From Planctellipticum variicoloris (GTDB taxonomy: Bacteria > Planctomycetota > Planctomycetia > Planctomycetales > Planctomycetaceae): a stretch of DNA of 64,000 bases. Positions 28,917 to 37,247 of this stretch are shown one piece after another. The position numbers and the translations under genes are program-made. The stretch's first letter is position 1; the number at the start of each line of letters is the position of its first letter. The notes beneath the pieces were generated by a model that worked only from the letters and a program-made list of their open reading frames with translations, searched no databases and was not told the DNA's origin. Location of the stretch: contig NZ_CP130886.1 of the NCBI RefSeq assembly GCF_030622045.1, positions 3,051,557-3,115,556 on the forward strand, given 5' to 3'.

Positions 28917-31217
28917 TTATTTCGGAAAGGCCGTGTACGCGACCGCAAACAGCACCACGACGGCCATGGCCAGAAACAGAATGTACTGCCGCAGCCGCCC
29001 CGTCTGCAGAGCTCCGAACGCGCCGCTCGAAACCCACGCCGACCACCCCACCCGGTTCACGGCTCCGTCGACGAAGGTCTCGTCGATCCGCCGATCCACC
29101 CGGGCAGCGGCGATCGCCCCCATCGCCGCCCCGTGCAGCACGGCATCCAGGATCCGCCGATCGAACCACAGGCACCAGCGAGCCACCACATGGGTCGGCT
29201 GCACAAAGACGGCGTCATACAGCGCGTCGAACCGCCATTTGTCGATAAGAAAGTCATAAACCGGCCCAGCCGTCCGGCGGACCTCGGCCGCGTTCAGGAA
29301 CCGGTTGCCGTAGAACAGCCAGGCCAGCCCCGCGCCGGCAAACGCCGCCAGCAATGCCAGCCGGCCGGCGCTGTCGTGAGCCGCATGCAGTTCCTCCTCG
29401 GTGGGATGCCGCAGCCCCCCCTCGCGGACAACCACGGCCTGCTGCTCGGCCGTCGACAGCCAGCCATACAGCGGCCCATGCTCGCCGCCAATTGCAATCG
29501 TCGCCGCCACAAACGCCAGCACCAGAAGTGGAACGGTGATGGACAACGGCGACTCCTCCGCATGCTCGGCGACATGACGGTCCCGCGGTTCCCCCCAGAA
29601 CATCAACAACCACAGCCGGAACATGTAGCAGGCCGTCAACCCCGCCGTGATCAGCGGCGCCAGAAACAGCGCCCCGTGCCAGGCATTCCGCTCCGAAAAC
29701 GCCAGGGCCGCTCCGAGAATCGCATCCTTCGAGTGATACCCGGAAAACGCGATCGGCTCCCCGAAGAAGCTGATCAGCGGCACCGCCAGCCCGCTGATCG
29801 CGATGACGCCGATCAGCATGCAAAGCGCCGTTAACGGCATCGCCTTCCGCAGTCCGCCGAGCTTCTGCACATCCTGCGTGTGGTGCGTCCCGACAATCAC
29901 GCTCCCCGCGCACAGGAACAACAGCGCCTTGAAGCCGGCGTGCGTGACCAGGTGAAACACCCCCGCCTTCCAGCCCCCCACGCCCAGTCCCAGCAGCATG
30001 TAGCCGAGCTGACTGATCGTCGAAAACGCCAGCACCCGTTTAATGTCGTACGAGACGATCGCAATCGTCGCCCCGATCACCAGCGTCACCGCCCCGGTAT
30101 AGGCCACGACCAGCAGCACCTCGGGCGTAAACAGCGGATAACACCGCGCCGTCAGATACACCCCCGCCGCCACCATCGTCGCCGAATGGACCAGCGCCGA
30201 AACCGGCGTCGGACCTTCCATCGCATCCGGCAACCAGGTGTGCAGTGGGAATTGCGCGCTCTTGCCAACGCAGCCCGCAAAAATCCCCAGCCCGGCCGCC
30301 GCCAGCAGCGCCAGCGGGATGGAGTGCGGCTCGTCGGTCCCGGCGGCAACCCGCAACATCACCGACTGGCCATCCTCCGTCAGGCACAGCGTCTCTCCGT
30401 CCTTCTGCAACCGGCCGAAAATCCCCGGCTCGCCGTCTCGGCCCGGTTGATCGTAAAACTGAAACGACCCCAGATACGTCCACACGATCATCAGCCCGAT
30501 CAGGAACCCGAAGTCCCCGATCCGGTTCATGATGAAGGCTTTATTCGCAGCCGTCGTCGCCGACACGCGCTCGTAGTGGAAGCCGATCAGCAGGTAGCTG
30601 CAGATGCCGACCAGCTCCCAGAACGCAAACACCTGCAGCAGATTCCCCGACAGCAGCAGCCCCAGCATCGAGAAGCTGAACAGCGACAGGTACGCAAAGA
30701 ACTGGTGAAACCGCCCCGGCCGCCCCAGTTCTCGACCATCCTGCAGCTCCACCCTGTGGTCGAGGTACTCTTCCGTCAGTTCGTCGGCCATGTAGCCGAT
30801 CGAAAACACATGAATGCAGGTGGCGACGAACGTCACCATGCAGAACATCAACAGCGTCAAGCCGTCGATGTGGTAGTCGATGCTCAGAACCCGCTCGCCG
30901 AACCGGGCCAGCTCGTAGTACGTGCCGGAATACGTCGAATGGATATGACGGACAAGCGGGATGTCTCGATGGTCTTCCACGCCCCCGTCGTCAACTGACC
31001 TGATGTCGACATTCAAGACGTCGCTCGACCAGACCGCCGCGGCGGCCGCGCTGCAGAGAAATCCCGCGGCGATGCACCCCACGGCCACCCACGCCGGCGC
31101 CTTGCTCAGCCGGTGCGTCCAGCGGAGCGCGAAAAACTCGACGACGCAGCCCGCCAGCGGCAGCAGCCAGGCCGCCGTCAGGAGCAGGGGCACGAGTTGT
31201 TCGGGATTGGTCGTCAT
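28917..31217 (-). CDS. nuoL: NADH-quinone oxidoreductase subunit L
   Basis: 766 residues, longer than the usual 610-650 because of a loop after the second helix (VDIRSVDDGGVEDHRDIPLV), a periplasmic/cytoplasmic insertion near LQKDGETLCLTEDGQSVML and a long C-terminus. Core motifs are present: FFAYLSLFSFSMLGLLLSGN, FWELVGICSYLLIGFHYER, GKSAQFPLHTWLPDAMEGPT, DIKRVLAFSTISQLGYML and HAGFKALLFLCAGSVI. The C-terminal region holds the lateral helix and final membrane anchor. It lies 13 bp after nuoK. Confidence 0.96.
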   Translation of the reverse strand: MTTNPEQLVPLLLTAAWLLPLAGCVVEFFALRWTHRLSKAPAWVAVGCIAAGFLCSAAAAAVWSSDVLNVDIRSVDDGGVEDHRDIPLVRHIHSTYSGTYYELARFGERVLSIDYHIDGLTLLMFCMVTFVATCIHVFSIGYMADELTEEYLDHRVELQDGRELGRPGRFHQFFAYLSLFSFSMLGLLLSGNLLQVFAFWELVGICSYLLIGFHYERVSATTAANKAFIMNRIGDFGFLIGLMIVWTYLGSFQFYDQPGRDGEPGIFGRLQKDGETLCLTEDGQSVMLRVAAGTDEPHSIPLALLAAAGLGIFAGCVGKSAQFPLHTWLPDAMEGPTPVSALVHSATMVAAGVYLTARCYPLFTPEVLLVVAYTGAVTLVIGATIAIVSYDIKRVLAFSTISQLGYMLLGLGVGGWKAGVFHLVTHAGFKALLFLCAGSVIVGTHHTQDVQKLGGLRKAMPLTALCMLIGVIAISGLAVPLISFFGEPIAFSGYHSKDAILGAALAFSERNAWHGALFLAPLITAGLTACYMFRLWLLMFWGEPRDRHVAEHAEESPLSITVPLLVLAFVAATIAIGGEHGPLYGWLSTAEQQAVVVREGGLRHPTEEELHAAHDSAGRLALLAAFAGAGLAWLFYGNRFLNAAEVRRTAGPVYDFLIDKWRFDALYDAVFVQPTHVVARWCLWFDRRILDAVLHGAAMGAIAAARVDRRIDETFVDGAVNRVGWSAWVSSGAFGALQTGRLRQYILFLAMAVVVLFAVAYTAFPK

Positions 31218-31230
31218 GACGGCGTCTTAG

Positions 31231-31542
31231 TCACCCGGCCAGTTCGTTGCCCCGATCGACGTCGATCGTGGCGTGGTTGTTATAGAAATTGAGCGCGATC
31301 GCCAGCGCAATCGCCGCTTCCGCCGCCGCCATCACAATCACAAACAGCGCCAGCACCTGACCGTCCAGCCCCAGCACCGTGTACTTCGCGAACGCGACCA
31401 GATTCACGTTGGCCCCGTTCAGAATCAGCTCGACACCCATCAGCACGCCGATGCCGTTCCGCTTGACGATCATGCAGATCAGCCCGCTGACAAACAGCAC
31501 CGCCCCGACCATCAGGTATTCGTTCAGTCCCACCGTCGACAC
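31231..31542 (-). CDS. nuoK: NADH-quinone oxidoreductase subunit K
   Basis: 103 residues, exactly the usual size, three membrane helices. It has the two conserved glutamates in GVLMGVELILNGANVNLVAF and FVIVMAAAEAAIALAIALN. It starts five bases after the nuoJ stop, indicating tight coupling. Confidence 0.96.
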   Translation of the reverse strand: MSTVGLNEYLMVGAVLFVSGLICMIVKRNGIGVLMGVELILNGANVNLVAFAKYTVLGLDGQVLALFVIVMAAAEAAIALAIALNFYNNHATIDVDRGNELAG

Positions 31543-31547
31543 GGACG

Positions 31548-32162
31548 CTACTCCCCATCCCGGTCGGCAACCAGTTCCACCCGGCGCTTCGCCCGTGCCA
31601 GATAACCGGCCCCGATCAGCACGATCAGCAGATGAACCGAAATCACTTCAAACGGCAGCAGATACCCCGGCCGCTCCGGATGATCGGCCCGCACCCCCAG
31701 CAGCGCCAGCCCCAGCGGCTTGACCGACTGACCGGTCTCGCTGCTCACAATCTCGCCAGTTCGTCCAGCAACCGCGGAAACCGGCCCCGGCTCGGGCAGC
31801 TTCGCCGCCACCGTTCTCCAGTTCACCGCCCCCACGGAATAAACCAGCACCCCCAGCAGCCCCACACCCGCAGCCAGTCCAAGCAGCACCTCGGTCGGCC
31901 GCGTTTCCAGCTTCAGATACGGCCCGCTGGCCGTCAGCATCACGCCGAAAATCAGCAGCACCACCGTGCCGCCCACGTAAATCAGCAGTTGCGCCGCCCC
32001 CAGAAAGTCCGCGCTGAGCAGGAAAAACAGCCCGGCGACCGATCCCAGCGAAACCATCAGCCAGAACGCCATCCGCACGACATTCTGCGACAGCACAACC
32101 CCGATCGCTCCGCCGCAGGTCGCAGCCGCAAACAGCCAGAACAACAGGTCCGCCACATTCAT
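31548..32162 (-). CDS. nuoJ: NADH-quinone oxidoreductase subunit J
   Basis: 204 residues with five membrane helices; LLSADFLGAAQLLIYVGGTV is the conserved helix 3 region with the pi-bulge. Its ATG overlaps the nuoH stop (ATGA at 32159-32162), so the two are translationally coupled. nuoI, which normally lies between nuoH and nuoJ, is missing at this junction. Confidence 0.94.
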   Translation of the reverse strand: MNVADLLFWLFAAATCGGAIGVVLSQNVVRMAFWLMVSLGSVAGLFFLLSADFLGAAQLLIYVGGTVVLLIFGVMLTASGPYLKLETRPTEVLLGLAAGVGLLGVLVYSVGAVNWRTVAAKLPEPGPVSAVAGRTGEIVSSETGQSVKPLGLALLGVRADHPERPGYLLPFEVISVHLLIVLIGAGYLARAKRRVELVADRDGE

Positions 32163-33448
32163 CGACGGCCCTCCTCAACAGGAGGAAAATTCGAAATCCG
32201 AATCTCGAAATCCGAATTTGGAACGGCCGCGGTTTTCGCTTTTGTCGCAGCGTCAGTCCGGCCCACCGGCAGGAACGTCGGCCGGGCCAGCGTCGAAGAC
32301 GCCAGCAGCAACGGCCAGAGGACCGCTCCCAGAAACAGGAAGCAACTGATCGGCACCAGGTACTTCAGACAGGTCGTCATCACCTGATCGATCCGCAACC
32401 GCGGCAGCGTCCAGCGGACCCAGATCTGCACGGTCACCAGCACGCCCGCCTTGACGACGAAGATCGTCGCCCCGATCAGGTTCGCCACATAGTTCCCCAG
32501 CGAAAACCCCTGCACCAGGAAATCCTGGCCCCACGACCGCAGTGGATTGATCAGCAGCGGCTCCAGCCCCAGTCCTGTCGCCGAGCCCCCCAGGAACAGC
32601 AGGACCGCAATCCCGCTGACGGCGAACATCGACGCATACTCGGCCAGGAAAAAGAACGACCAGCGGATGCCGCTGTATTCCGTGTGGAAACCGGCGACCA
32701 GTTCGCTCTCGGCTTCGGCCAGGTCGAACGGCGCCCGCTTCACGCTGGCTGTCGCCGTCGTGAAGTAGACGAAGAACGCCGCGAACGTGAACGGGTTCGT
32801 AAAGATCAGCCACTGGTGCAGCCCCGCCTCCTGCAGCCGGGCGATCTCGCGAAAGTCGAGCGTCCCCGCCGCCACCAGCGGCACCAGCGCGCACAGCGCC
32901 ATCGGAATCTCGTAGGAAACCATCTGGGCCGCCTCGCGCATCGCCCCGAACAGCGCCCACTTCGAGCCGCTCGAATACCCGGCCAGAATGATCCCGAAGA
33001 CTTCCAGCGACAGAATCGCCAGGATCAGGAACACCCCCGTGTCGGCCGCCACCGCATACCAGCCGTCCGCAAACGGCAGCACCATGAACGCCCCGAACGA
33101 CGCCAGCACCGCCAGAAACGGCGCCATTTTGAACAGCCAGCGGTCCGCGGCGTCCGGTATGAGATCTTCCTTCTGCATCAGCTTGATCGGGTCGGCAATA
33201 CTCTGCAGCCAGCCGAACATTCCCCCGACCCGCGTCGGCCCCAGCCGGTCCTGAATCCGCCCGGAAACCTTCCGCTCCAGCCAGATGAAGAACATCGGCA
33301 TCGCGCCGAACAGATTAAAGAGGAGAAATGCGTGGAAGAACGCGGCCAGCAGAAAGCCCCCCAGCTCACCGAGCGGCGCATTCAGAAGCGGAATCTCCAG
33401 ATTGGAGAAGAACTCCTGCAGCGACATCGCAATCAATGGTCGGGGCAT
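32159..33448 (-). CDS. nuoH: NADH-quinone oxidoreductase subunit H
   Basis: 429 residues (an ATG at 33427 would shorten it by seven). It shows the quinone-chamber motifs: WLERKVSGRIQDRLGPTRVGG, LQSIADPIKLMQKEDLIP, YSSGSKWALFGAMREAAQMVSYE, and RAPFDLAEAESELVAGFHTE with YSGIRWSFFFLAEYASM. The C-terminal tail after residue about 390 (ALWPLLLASSTLARPTFLPVG onward) is an extension with low similarity to the family. It is the first gene of the nuoHJKLMN run; nuoA-G are not in the window. Confidence 0.95.
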   Translation of the reverse strand: MPRPLIAMSLQEFFSNLEIPLLNAPLGELGGFLLAAFFHAFLLFNLFGAMPMFFIWLERKVSGRIQDRLGPTRVGGMFGWLQSIADPIKLMQKEDLIPDAADRWLFKMAPFLAVLASFGAFMVLPFADGWYAVAADTGVFLILAILSLEVFGIILAGYSSGSKWALFGAMREAAQMVSYEIPMALCALVPLVAAGTLDFREIARLQEAGLHQWLIFTNPFTFAAFFVYFTTATASVKRAPFDLAEAESELVAGFHTEYSGIRWSFFFLAEYASMFAVSGIAVLLFLGGSATGLGLEPLLINPLRSWGQDFLVQGFSLGNYVANLIGATIFVVKAGVLVTVQIWVRWTLPRLRIDQVMTTCLKYLVPISCFLFLGAVLWPLLLASSTLARPTFLPVGRTDAATKAKTAAVPNSDFEIRISNFPPVEEGRR

Positions 33449-33683
33449 GCGGAAGGGTTTCGCAGTTCAGGTCAACTCCGCCCCCACCAGACACGCGTCT
33501 CAGTCCGCTGAGACGGCGGCAGAAATGCTCCAACTCAAAGCCAGAGCACGGGTTGTGGGGACAAAAGGTCACCGCGGCGGGCGCGAGTGTGACACATGGG
33601 CAGGATCGTTGCAAGTCATCGTCGGCATTATCAGGACAGTTCAGGGCCGCACGACGTTCGCCAGTCTTCACCTCATGCAACTT

Positions 33684-33742
33684 CCTGCCCCCTCGCCCGC
33701 CGTCTTCGGTGGGAGAGGGCAGGGGGGTGAGGGTCTTCATCC
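33684..33742 (+). repeat. Dispersed repeat A, copy 1
   Basis: Imperfect palindrome: CCCCCTCGCCC pairs with the GGGAGAGGGCAGGGGGG side, followed by TGAGGGTCTTCATCC. The same element begins the two composite repeats at 34827 and 35937. Confidence 0.75.
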
Positions 33743-33796
33743 AAACTTCAACGACGCCCCCCCCACGGCTCTTTCCAAGTTCCGTCTGGGAAAGCT

Positions 33797-33874
33797 GTAG
33801 GGTGAGTCGAGTCTTCGAGGCTCACCATAACTCGTTATCGCAGAGGTGAGCCTCGCGGACTCGACTCACCCTAC
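33797..33874. repeat. 30-bp inverted repeat pair C1/C2
   Basis: C1 (33797-33826) and C2 (33845-33874) are reverse complements with two mismatches, separated by 18 nt. Imperfect pairing extends outward for roughly another 20 bp on each side. A third copy, identical to C1, lies at 48904-48933. Confidence 0.8.
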
Positions 33875-33979
33875 TTTGAAACTGGGAAGAGCCGTGTCCC
33901 CCCCCATTGGCTGGCGTCAGATCCCCCGAACACCCAGAATTACGACTCGGCCCTCAACCCTCTCCACGAAAGCCTCGAT

Positions 33980-34801
33980 ATGAATCTGCTCCAATTTCCG
34001 GCCGGCGACACCATCTTCGCCCCCGGCGACCTTGCCGCCCGCGCCTTTCAGATCCAGTCCGGCCGGGTCGATCTGCTCCGCCGCACGGCGAGCGAGACGA
34101 TCCAGGTCGCCCAGCTCGGCCCCGGCGATGTCTTCGGCGAAATGAGCCTGATCGAAGAACGTCCGCACTCCCTGACCGCCCGCGCCATGTCCAACGTCGA
34201 ACTGTCGACGCTGACTCGCACAGAGTTCGAACAGTTCCTGACGTCCGATCCCGCCCGCCTGCAGGACTACCTGCGGGCCCTGTTCGAGCGCCTGCGCGGA
34301 TTGTCCGCTCAGCTCGATTCCGCAGCCGGTTCCCCCGTTCCCGCGGACGCCAGCGCCGTCTTTCCCATTGTCCGCCGCGTTGAAGCCGAAGTGCAGACGA
34401 TTCACGCGAAACGCCAGGAAGAGCTGGTTGTCACGCTCTATCCGCTGACACGCCGGGCCGCAGCCACGCTCCCCCTCGACGGCCTGCCGGTCACGAAGTA
34501 TCCGTTCCGCATCGGCCGGGCCGCGGAAGAGCACGAACCCCGCCCGCTGGATCTGAACGACCTCTGGCTCGTCGACCGGATGCCCTTCAACATCTCCCGC
34601 AACCACGCCTCGCTGGAACAGACCCCCGCCGGCATCGCCATCCAGGACCGCGGCTCCTCGCTCGGCATCTTCGTCAACGAAGCCCACATCGGCGGCGGCT
34701 CCCCGCATCGCTACGCCATGCTCGAAGAGGGAGAAAACACCGTGATCCTCGGCATGCCGATGTCCCCCTACCAGTTCCGCATCCACATCGCCCGCAACTG
34801 A
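33980..34801 (+). CDS. Cyclic-nucleotide-binding domain fused to FHA domain
   Basis: 273 residues, no signal peptide. The first 115 residues form a CRP-type cNMP-binding fold (FPAGDTIFAPGDLAARAFQI, GPGDVFGEMSLIEERPHSLT, VELSTLTRTEFEQFL); the phosphate-binding cassette keeps FGEMSLI...RPHS rather than the strict RxA form, so ligand binding is unsure. After a linker comes an FHA domain (YPFRIGRA, NISRNHASLEQ, DRGSSLGIFVNE), which binds phosphothreonine. No kinase or transcription-factor domain is attached. It may link second-messenger or membrane state to Ser/Thr phosphorylation. Confidence 0.87.
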   Translation: MNLLQFPAGDTIFAPGDLAARAFQIQSGRVDLLRRTASETIQVAQLGPGDVFGEMSLIEERPHSLTARAMSNVELSTLTRTEFEQFLTSDPARLQDYLRALFERLRGLSAQLDSAAGSPVPADASAVFPIVRRVEAEVQTIHAKRQEELVVTLYPLTRRAAATLPLDGLPVTKYPFRIGRAAEEHEPRPLDLNDLWLVDRMPFNISRNHASLEQTPAGIAIQDRGSSLGIFVNEAHIGGGSPHRYAMLEEGENTVILGMPMSPYQFRIHIARN

Positions 34802-34826
34802 CGCAGGTTGGTGCGACTTCGCTCCT

Positions 34827-35066
34827 CCTGCCCCCTCGCCCGACGTCCCCGTTGGGAGAGGGCGGGGGGTGAGGGTCTTCATCCCCCAATTCAACTCCGC
34901 CACCTCACCGCGTGATCCACGCCGAAAATCAGCAGCCCAAGATTCCGCGCCGCGGACATCAAAACGGCAACTCCCCATCCTGAGCCCCGAAGCGGGCGCC
35001 GGGCTGTAGCCACGGGTGAAACGGAGTCCGCCCCCAAGGCGGACGGAGTGCAACCCGTGGAACCGG
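34827..35066 (+). repeat. Composite repeat A+B, left copy
   Basis: About 240 bp. It starts with palindrome A, has a middle stretch containing CCGCGCCGCGG, and ends with element B, itself a nested palindrome (outer CCACGGGT/ACCCGTGG, inner GTCCGCC/GGCGGAC). It matches 35937-36170 in the same orientation along its whole length with scattered differences. Confidence 0.8.
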
Positions 35067-35168
35067 ATACCCGCCGCGCAGCACCGCCCCATCCGGGGCG
35101 GCGGAGTGTCGAACCACAAAATCAGGCCGTATGCAACCCCTGGCACGCCGCCTGCCAGGCGGGCCCCC

Positions 35169-35885
35169 TCACGGAAGCGCCGACACCGCCACCTTCCAAC
35201 CCCGGCGGATCAGACCGACGAACTTCATCAGCAGCCCGAGCGTCACCCCCACCACGTACAGAACGGTCAGCAGGCTGCTCAGCCCCCCGCCGATCACGCT
35301 GAACTTCCAGTTCGCCACCACGAACAGCCTCAACTCCGCGGCCTGGGGATCCTCCAGAAAGCCGTTCGCCTTGTCGAGGACCCCATCGAGACTGACCGGG
35401 GACACCGGGACCTCGGCCGACTGCCCGGGGCCCTGGATCACGAGAAACCCTTCATCCTCGGACTTTGTCTCCCGGTCCGGCCCCGGTCGTCGCTCGCGCG
35501 TGACCGTCCCTGCGGCAAATCGGTCGCCAAAGCCGGTCACCGGGTCGACCGTCGCGGTTTTGAACGGCACGACAAAGAGCAGACAGGTCTGCGCGACCGC
35601 CGTGACGCGCCCCTCCTGACGTTCCAGCGTCACCCACGACACCGGCGCAATCGCCGTCACCAGCGCCGGCACCCCCACGCAGACCCCCAGCGCCAGCAAC
35701 TGCTGAAAGACCAGCGTCGCACAGGCCGCGGCCACGGATGGCTTTCCCGCGACACCAGCGGTCTGTCGGGTCCGGTCGTCATCAAAGTCAGCGTCCAGGC
35801 TCACGGGCGGCGTTCCCAGCTCGGGTATTCCGTGCAAAGCGAACATGATACCGAGCGGCAACAAGACAACGCCAACAGCCTCCAC
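35169..35885 (-). CDS. Membrane protein of unknown function between direct repeats
   Basis: About 238 residues from a GTG at 35885, which includes a first hydrophobic helix (VEAVGVVLLPLGIMFALHG); an ATG at 35846 is the alternative and would lose most of that helix. The frame is open upstream to 36341, but that part is the composite repeat read through. Further helices are seen at about residues 55-85 and 205-230. The central soluble part (RPGPDRETKSEDEGFLVIQG) is polar. I do not recognise the family; a Yip1-like small membrane protein is possible. The gene is bracketed by two direct composite repeats. Confidence 0.55.
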   Translation of the reverse strand: MEAVGVVLLPLGIMFALHGIPELGTPPVSLDADFDDDRTRQTAGVAGKPSVAAACATLVFQQLLALGVCVGVPALVTAIAPVSWVTLERQEGRVTAVAQTCLLFVVPFKTATVDPVTGFGDRFAAGTVTRERRPGPDRETKSEDEGFLVIQGPGQSAEVPVSPVSLDGVLDKANGFLEDPQAAELRLFVVANWKFSVIGGGLSSLLTVLYVVGVTLGLLMKFVGLIRRGWKVAVSALP

Positions 35886-35936
35886 GAGCAGGCCCCGTAC
35901 GGCGGACGTCCTCGTCCGCCGACGCCTCCCACCTCT

Positions 35937-36170
35937 GGCCCCTCGCCCGACGTCTTCGTCGGACGAGGGCGGGGGGTGAGGGTCTTCATCTCGCAAATCG
36001 GCCCCGCCACTTCTCCGGCCGCCCAGCCGCATATCAGCAATCCAGAAGTCCGCGCCGCGGCCATCGAAACGGCAGCTCCCCCTCCTGAGCCCCGAAGCGG
36101 GCGGCGGGCTGTAGCCACGGGTGAAACGAAGTCCGCCCCCGAGGCGGACGGAGTGCAACCCGTGGAACCG
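35937..36170 (+). repeat. Composite repeat A+B, right copy
   Basis: Direct repeat of 34827-35066, including palindrome A and the nested palindrome B ending at the CAACCCGTGG motif. Together the two copies enclose the 35169-35885 membrane-protein gene. Confidence 0.8.
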
Positions 36171-36219
36171 GGCACCCTCCGGGTGGCACCTCCGGGTCGC
36201 AACGTTGGCCGTCCGGGGA

Positions 36220-36295
36220 CTACCTGTGTCGCTAAGCGACAGGAGGTTGACACCGTTGCACCGCCCGTCCTCCTGTACCTTCGGCACCCAGGTAG
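36220..36295. repeat. Nested inverted repeats, possible multi-branched RNA or cruciform
   Basis: Outer stem CTACCTG (36220-36226) with CAGGTAG (36289-36295). Inside it lie TGTCGC/GCGACA (36227-36232 and 36236-36241, 3-nt loop) and ACAGGAGG/CCTCCTGT (36239-36246 and 36269-36276). The two inner stems share three bases. The segment sits between the right composite repeat and the 3' end of the low-GC gene. No match to a known RNA was recognised. Confidence 0.45.
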
Positions 36296-36350
36296 GGCGA
36301 AGACAACCAACAGCGCCCCCTGGCCGGACAGGTGGATCCAATGACTATCT

Positions 36351-37247
36351 TCACCACGAATGCCCCTGAGTTATCGTCTTCAATCGCAACGCCAGTTCGT
36401 CGGTAAGCTTGGCTAGCCCCTCTCGGTTGGGATGATACGGCAGCACTCGATGCGGCTTAAGATCGAACGGGACGTGCTCGATGGACTGAGTGATTGGGAC
36501 TACATGCTTTCCCAGCGTATGGGCTATTCCGGTCTCGTACATAACGTTTGGATTCTTGCCCGTAAAATCAACTACGACGATCTCTGCAGCGAAAATCAGA
36601 TCGACGATATCTTGAATGATCGTACTATTTGCCCAGATGTCATCGGCTCTCCTGCACCGCAACCCAGTAAGGGAACAAGCATTCTGAATAGCATCGTGAA
36701 TTCCAGAAAACCCCGGATCGAATGGCATCATGATCGCGACCAGACCACGCTGAACTTCGGTTGAGTGCGGAATCTCAAACACCTTGGGGGCAAACGTGAT
36801 CTTCGTGACGACATCCCGAGCTTGATGAGCAGTCGATACGAAGAGTCCGTCAACAGTTCTGAGACTTGCAACCCCAATGGATTGGTCCAGGACCACTTCA
36901 AGTTTGTATTGCCGAAGGACACTATTCATTCTCTTGAGAGCGGCGTCATAGTCCACGCTCGGCACCGATACAGATGCCTCGAAATACGTGGGGTTCATCA
37001 CTTCCTCAATCACCGAGGTCATTTCGGCCGACGGCAGGAGACCTTCACTCGGCGCCTTGCGATTGATATCGGTAATTGCGTCGCGAACCCATGGGTTTCG
37101 CGTTTCTCCATGATGGATGTAATCGAGCCCGAGCCCAGTAAAAAAGGATGTCAAGCGTGATGAGCTTCGGTAGGGAAATGGAAGCGGATTGTCGCCGCAA
37201 ATGAATTGTGCGATCTGATCCAATGCCGCCGATTTGAACTGCATCTC
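36351..37247 (-). CDS. Candidate defence protein: Abi-like N-terminus with deoxyribosyltransferase/TIR-like C-terminus
   Basis: 298 residues from the ATG at 37247, preceded by AGGGA seven bases upstream; the frame is open to a TTG at 37331. The N-terminal half has PFPYRSSSRLTSFFTGLGL and GETRNPWVRDAITDIN, resembling N-terminal domains of abortive-infection (AbiJ-type) proteins. The C-terminal half (about 165-295) is a Rossmann-like domain: LVAIMMPFDPGFSGIHDAI, CRRADDIWANSTIIQDIVD, IVVVDFTGKNPNVMYETGIA (the Glu matches the catalytic Glu position of nucleoside 2-deoxyribosyltransferase-like folds) and GKHVVPITQ. Such domains cleave N-glycosidic bonds of nucleosides or NAD-type molecules. Base composition is about half G+C, far below its neighbours, which points to recent transfer. 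A defence role is inference. Confidence 0.75.
   Translation of the reverse strand, partial: EMQFKSAALDQIAQFICGDNPLPFPYRSSSRLTSFFTGLGLDYIHHGETRNPWVRDAITDINRKAPSEGLLPSAEMTSVIEEVMNPTYFEASVSVPSVDYDAALKRMNSVLRQYKLEVVLDQSIGVASLRTVDGLFVSTAHQARDVVTKITFAPKVFEIPHSTEVQRGLVAIMMPFDPGFSGIHDAIQNACSLTGLRCRRADDIWANSTIIQDIVDLIFAAEIVVVDFTGKNPNVMYETGIAHTLGKHVVPITQSIEHVPFDLKPHRVLPYHPNREGLAKLTDELALRLKTITQGHSW

Larger units (their letters stand above)
33449..33979. other. Repeat-rich intergenic region, no gene seen
   Basis: 531 bp between the divergent nuoH and cNMP-FHA genes. It holds one copy of repeat A (33684-33742) and the large inverted pair C1/C2. The nuo promoter should lie in the first 150 bp, where nothing definite is seen. 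Confidence 0.5.

Noticed and set aside
27744-29834. 696-residue open frame on the plus strand
   Set aside because: Antisense to nuoM and nuoL; Arg/Gln/His/Pro-rich composition typical of high-GC shadow frames and no motif.
36220-36295. tRNA-like cloverleaf
   Set aside because: Stem lengths and the T-arm do not fit; there is no GTTC/GGTTCGA motif and no acceptor CCA context.
35885-36341. N-terminal extension of the membrane protein
   Set aside because: The in-frame upstream sequence is the composite repeat, and the same peptide-like text appears in an unrelated frame at the other copy.
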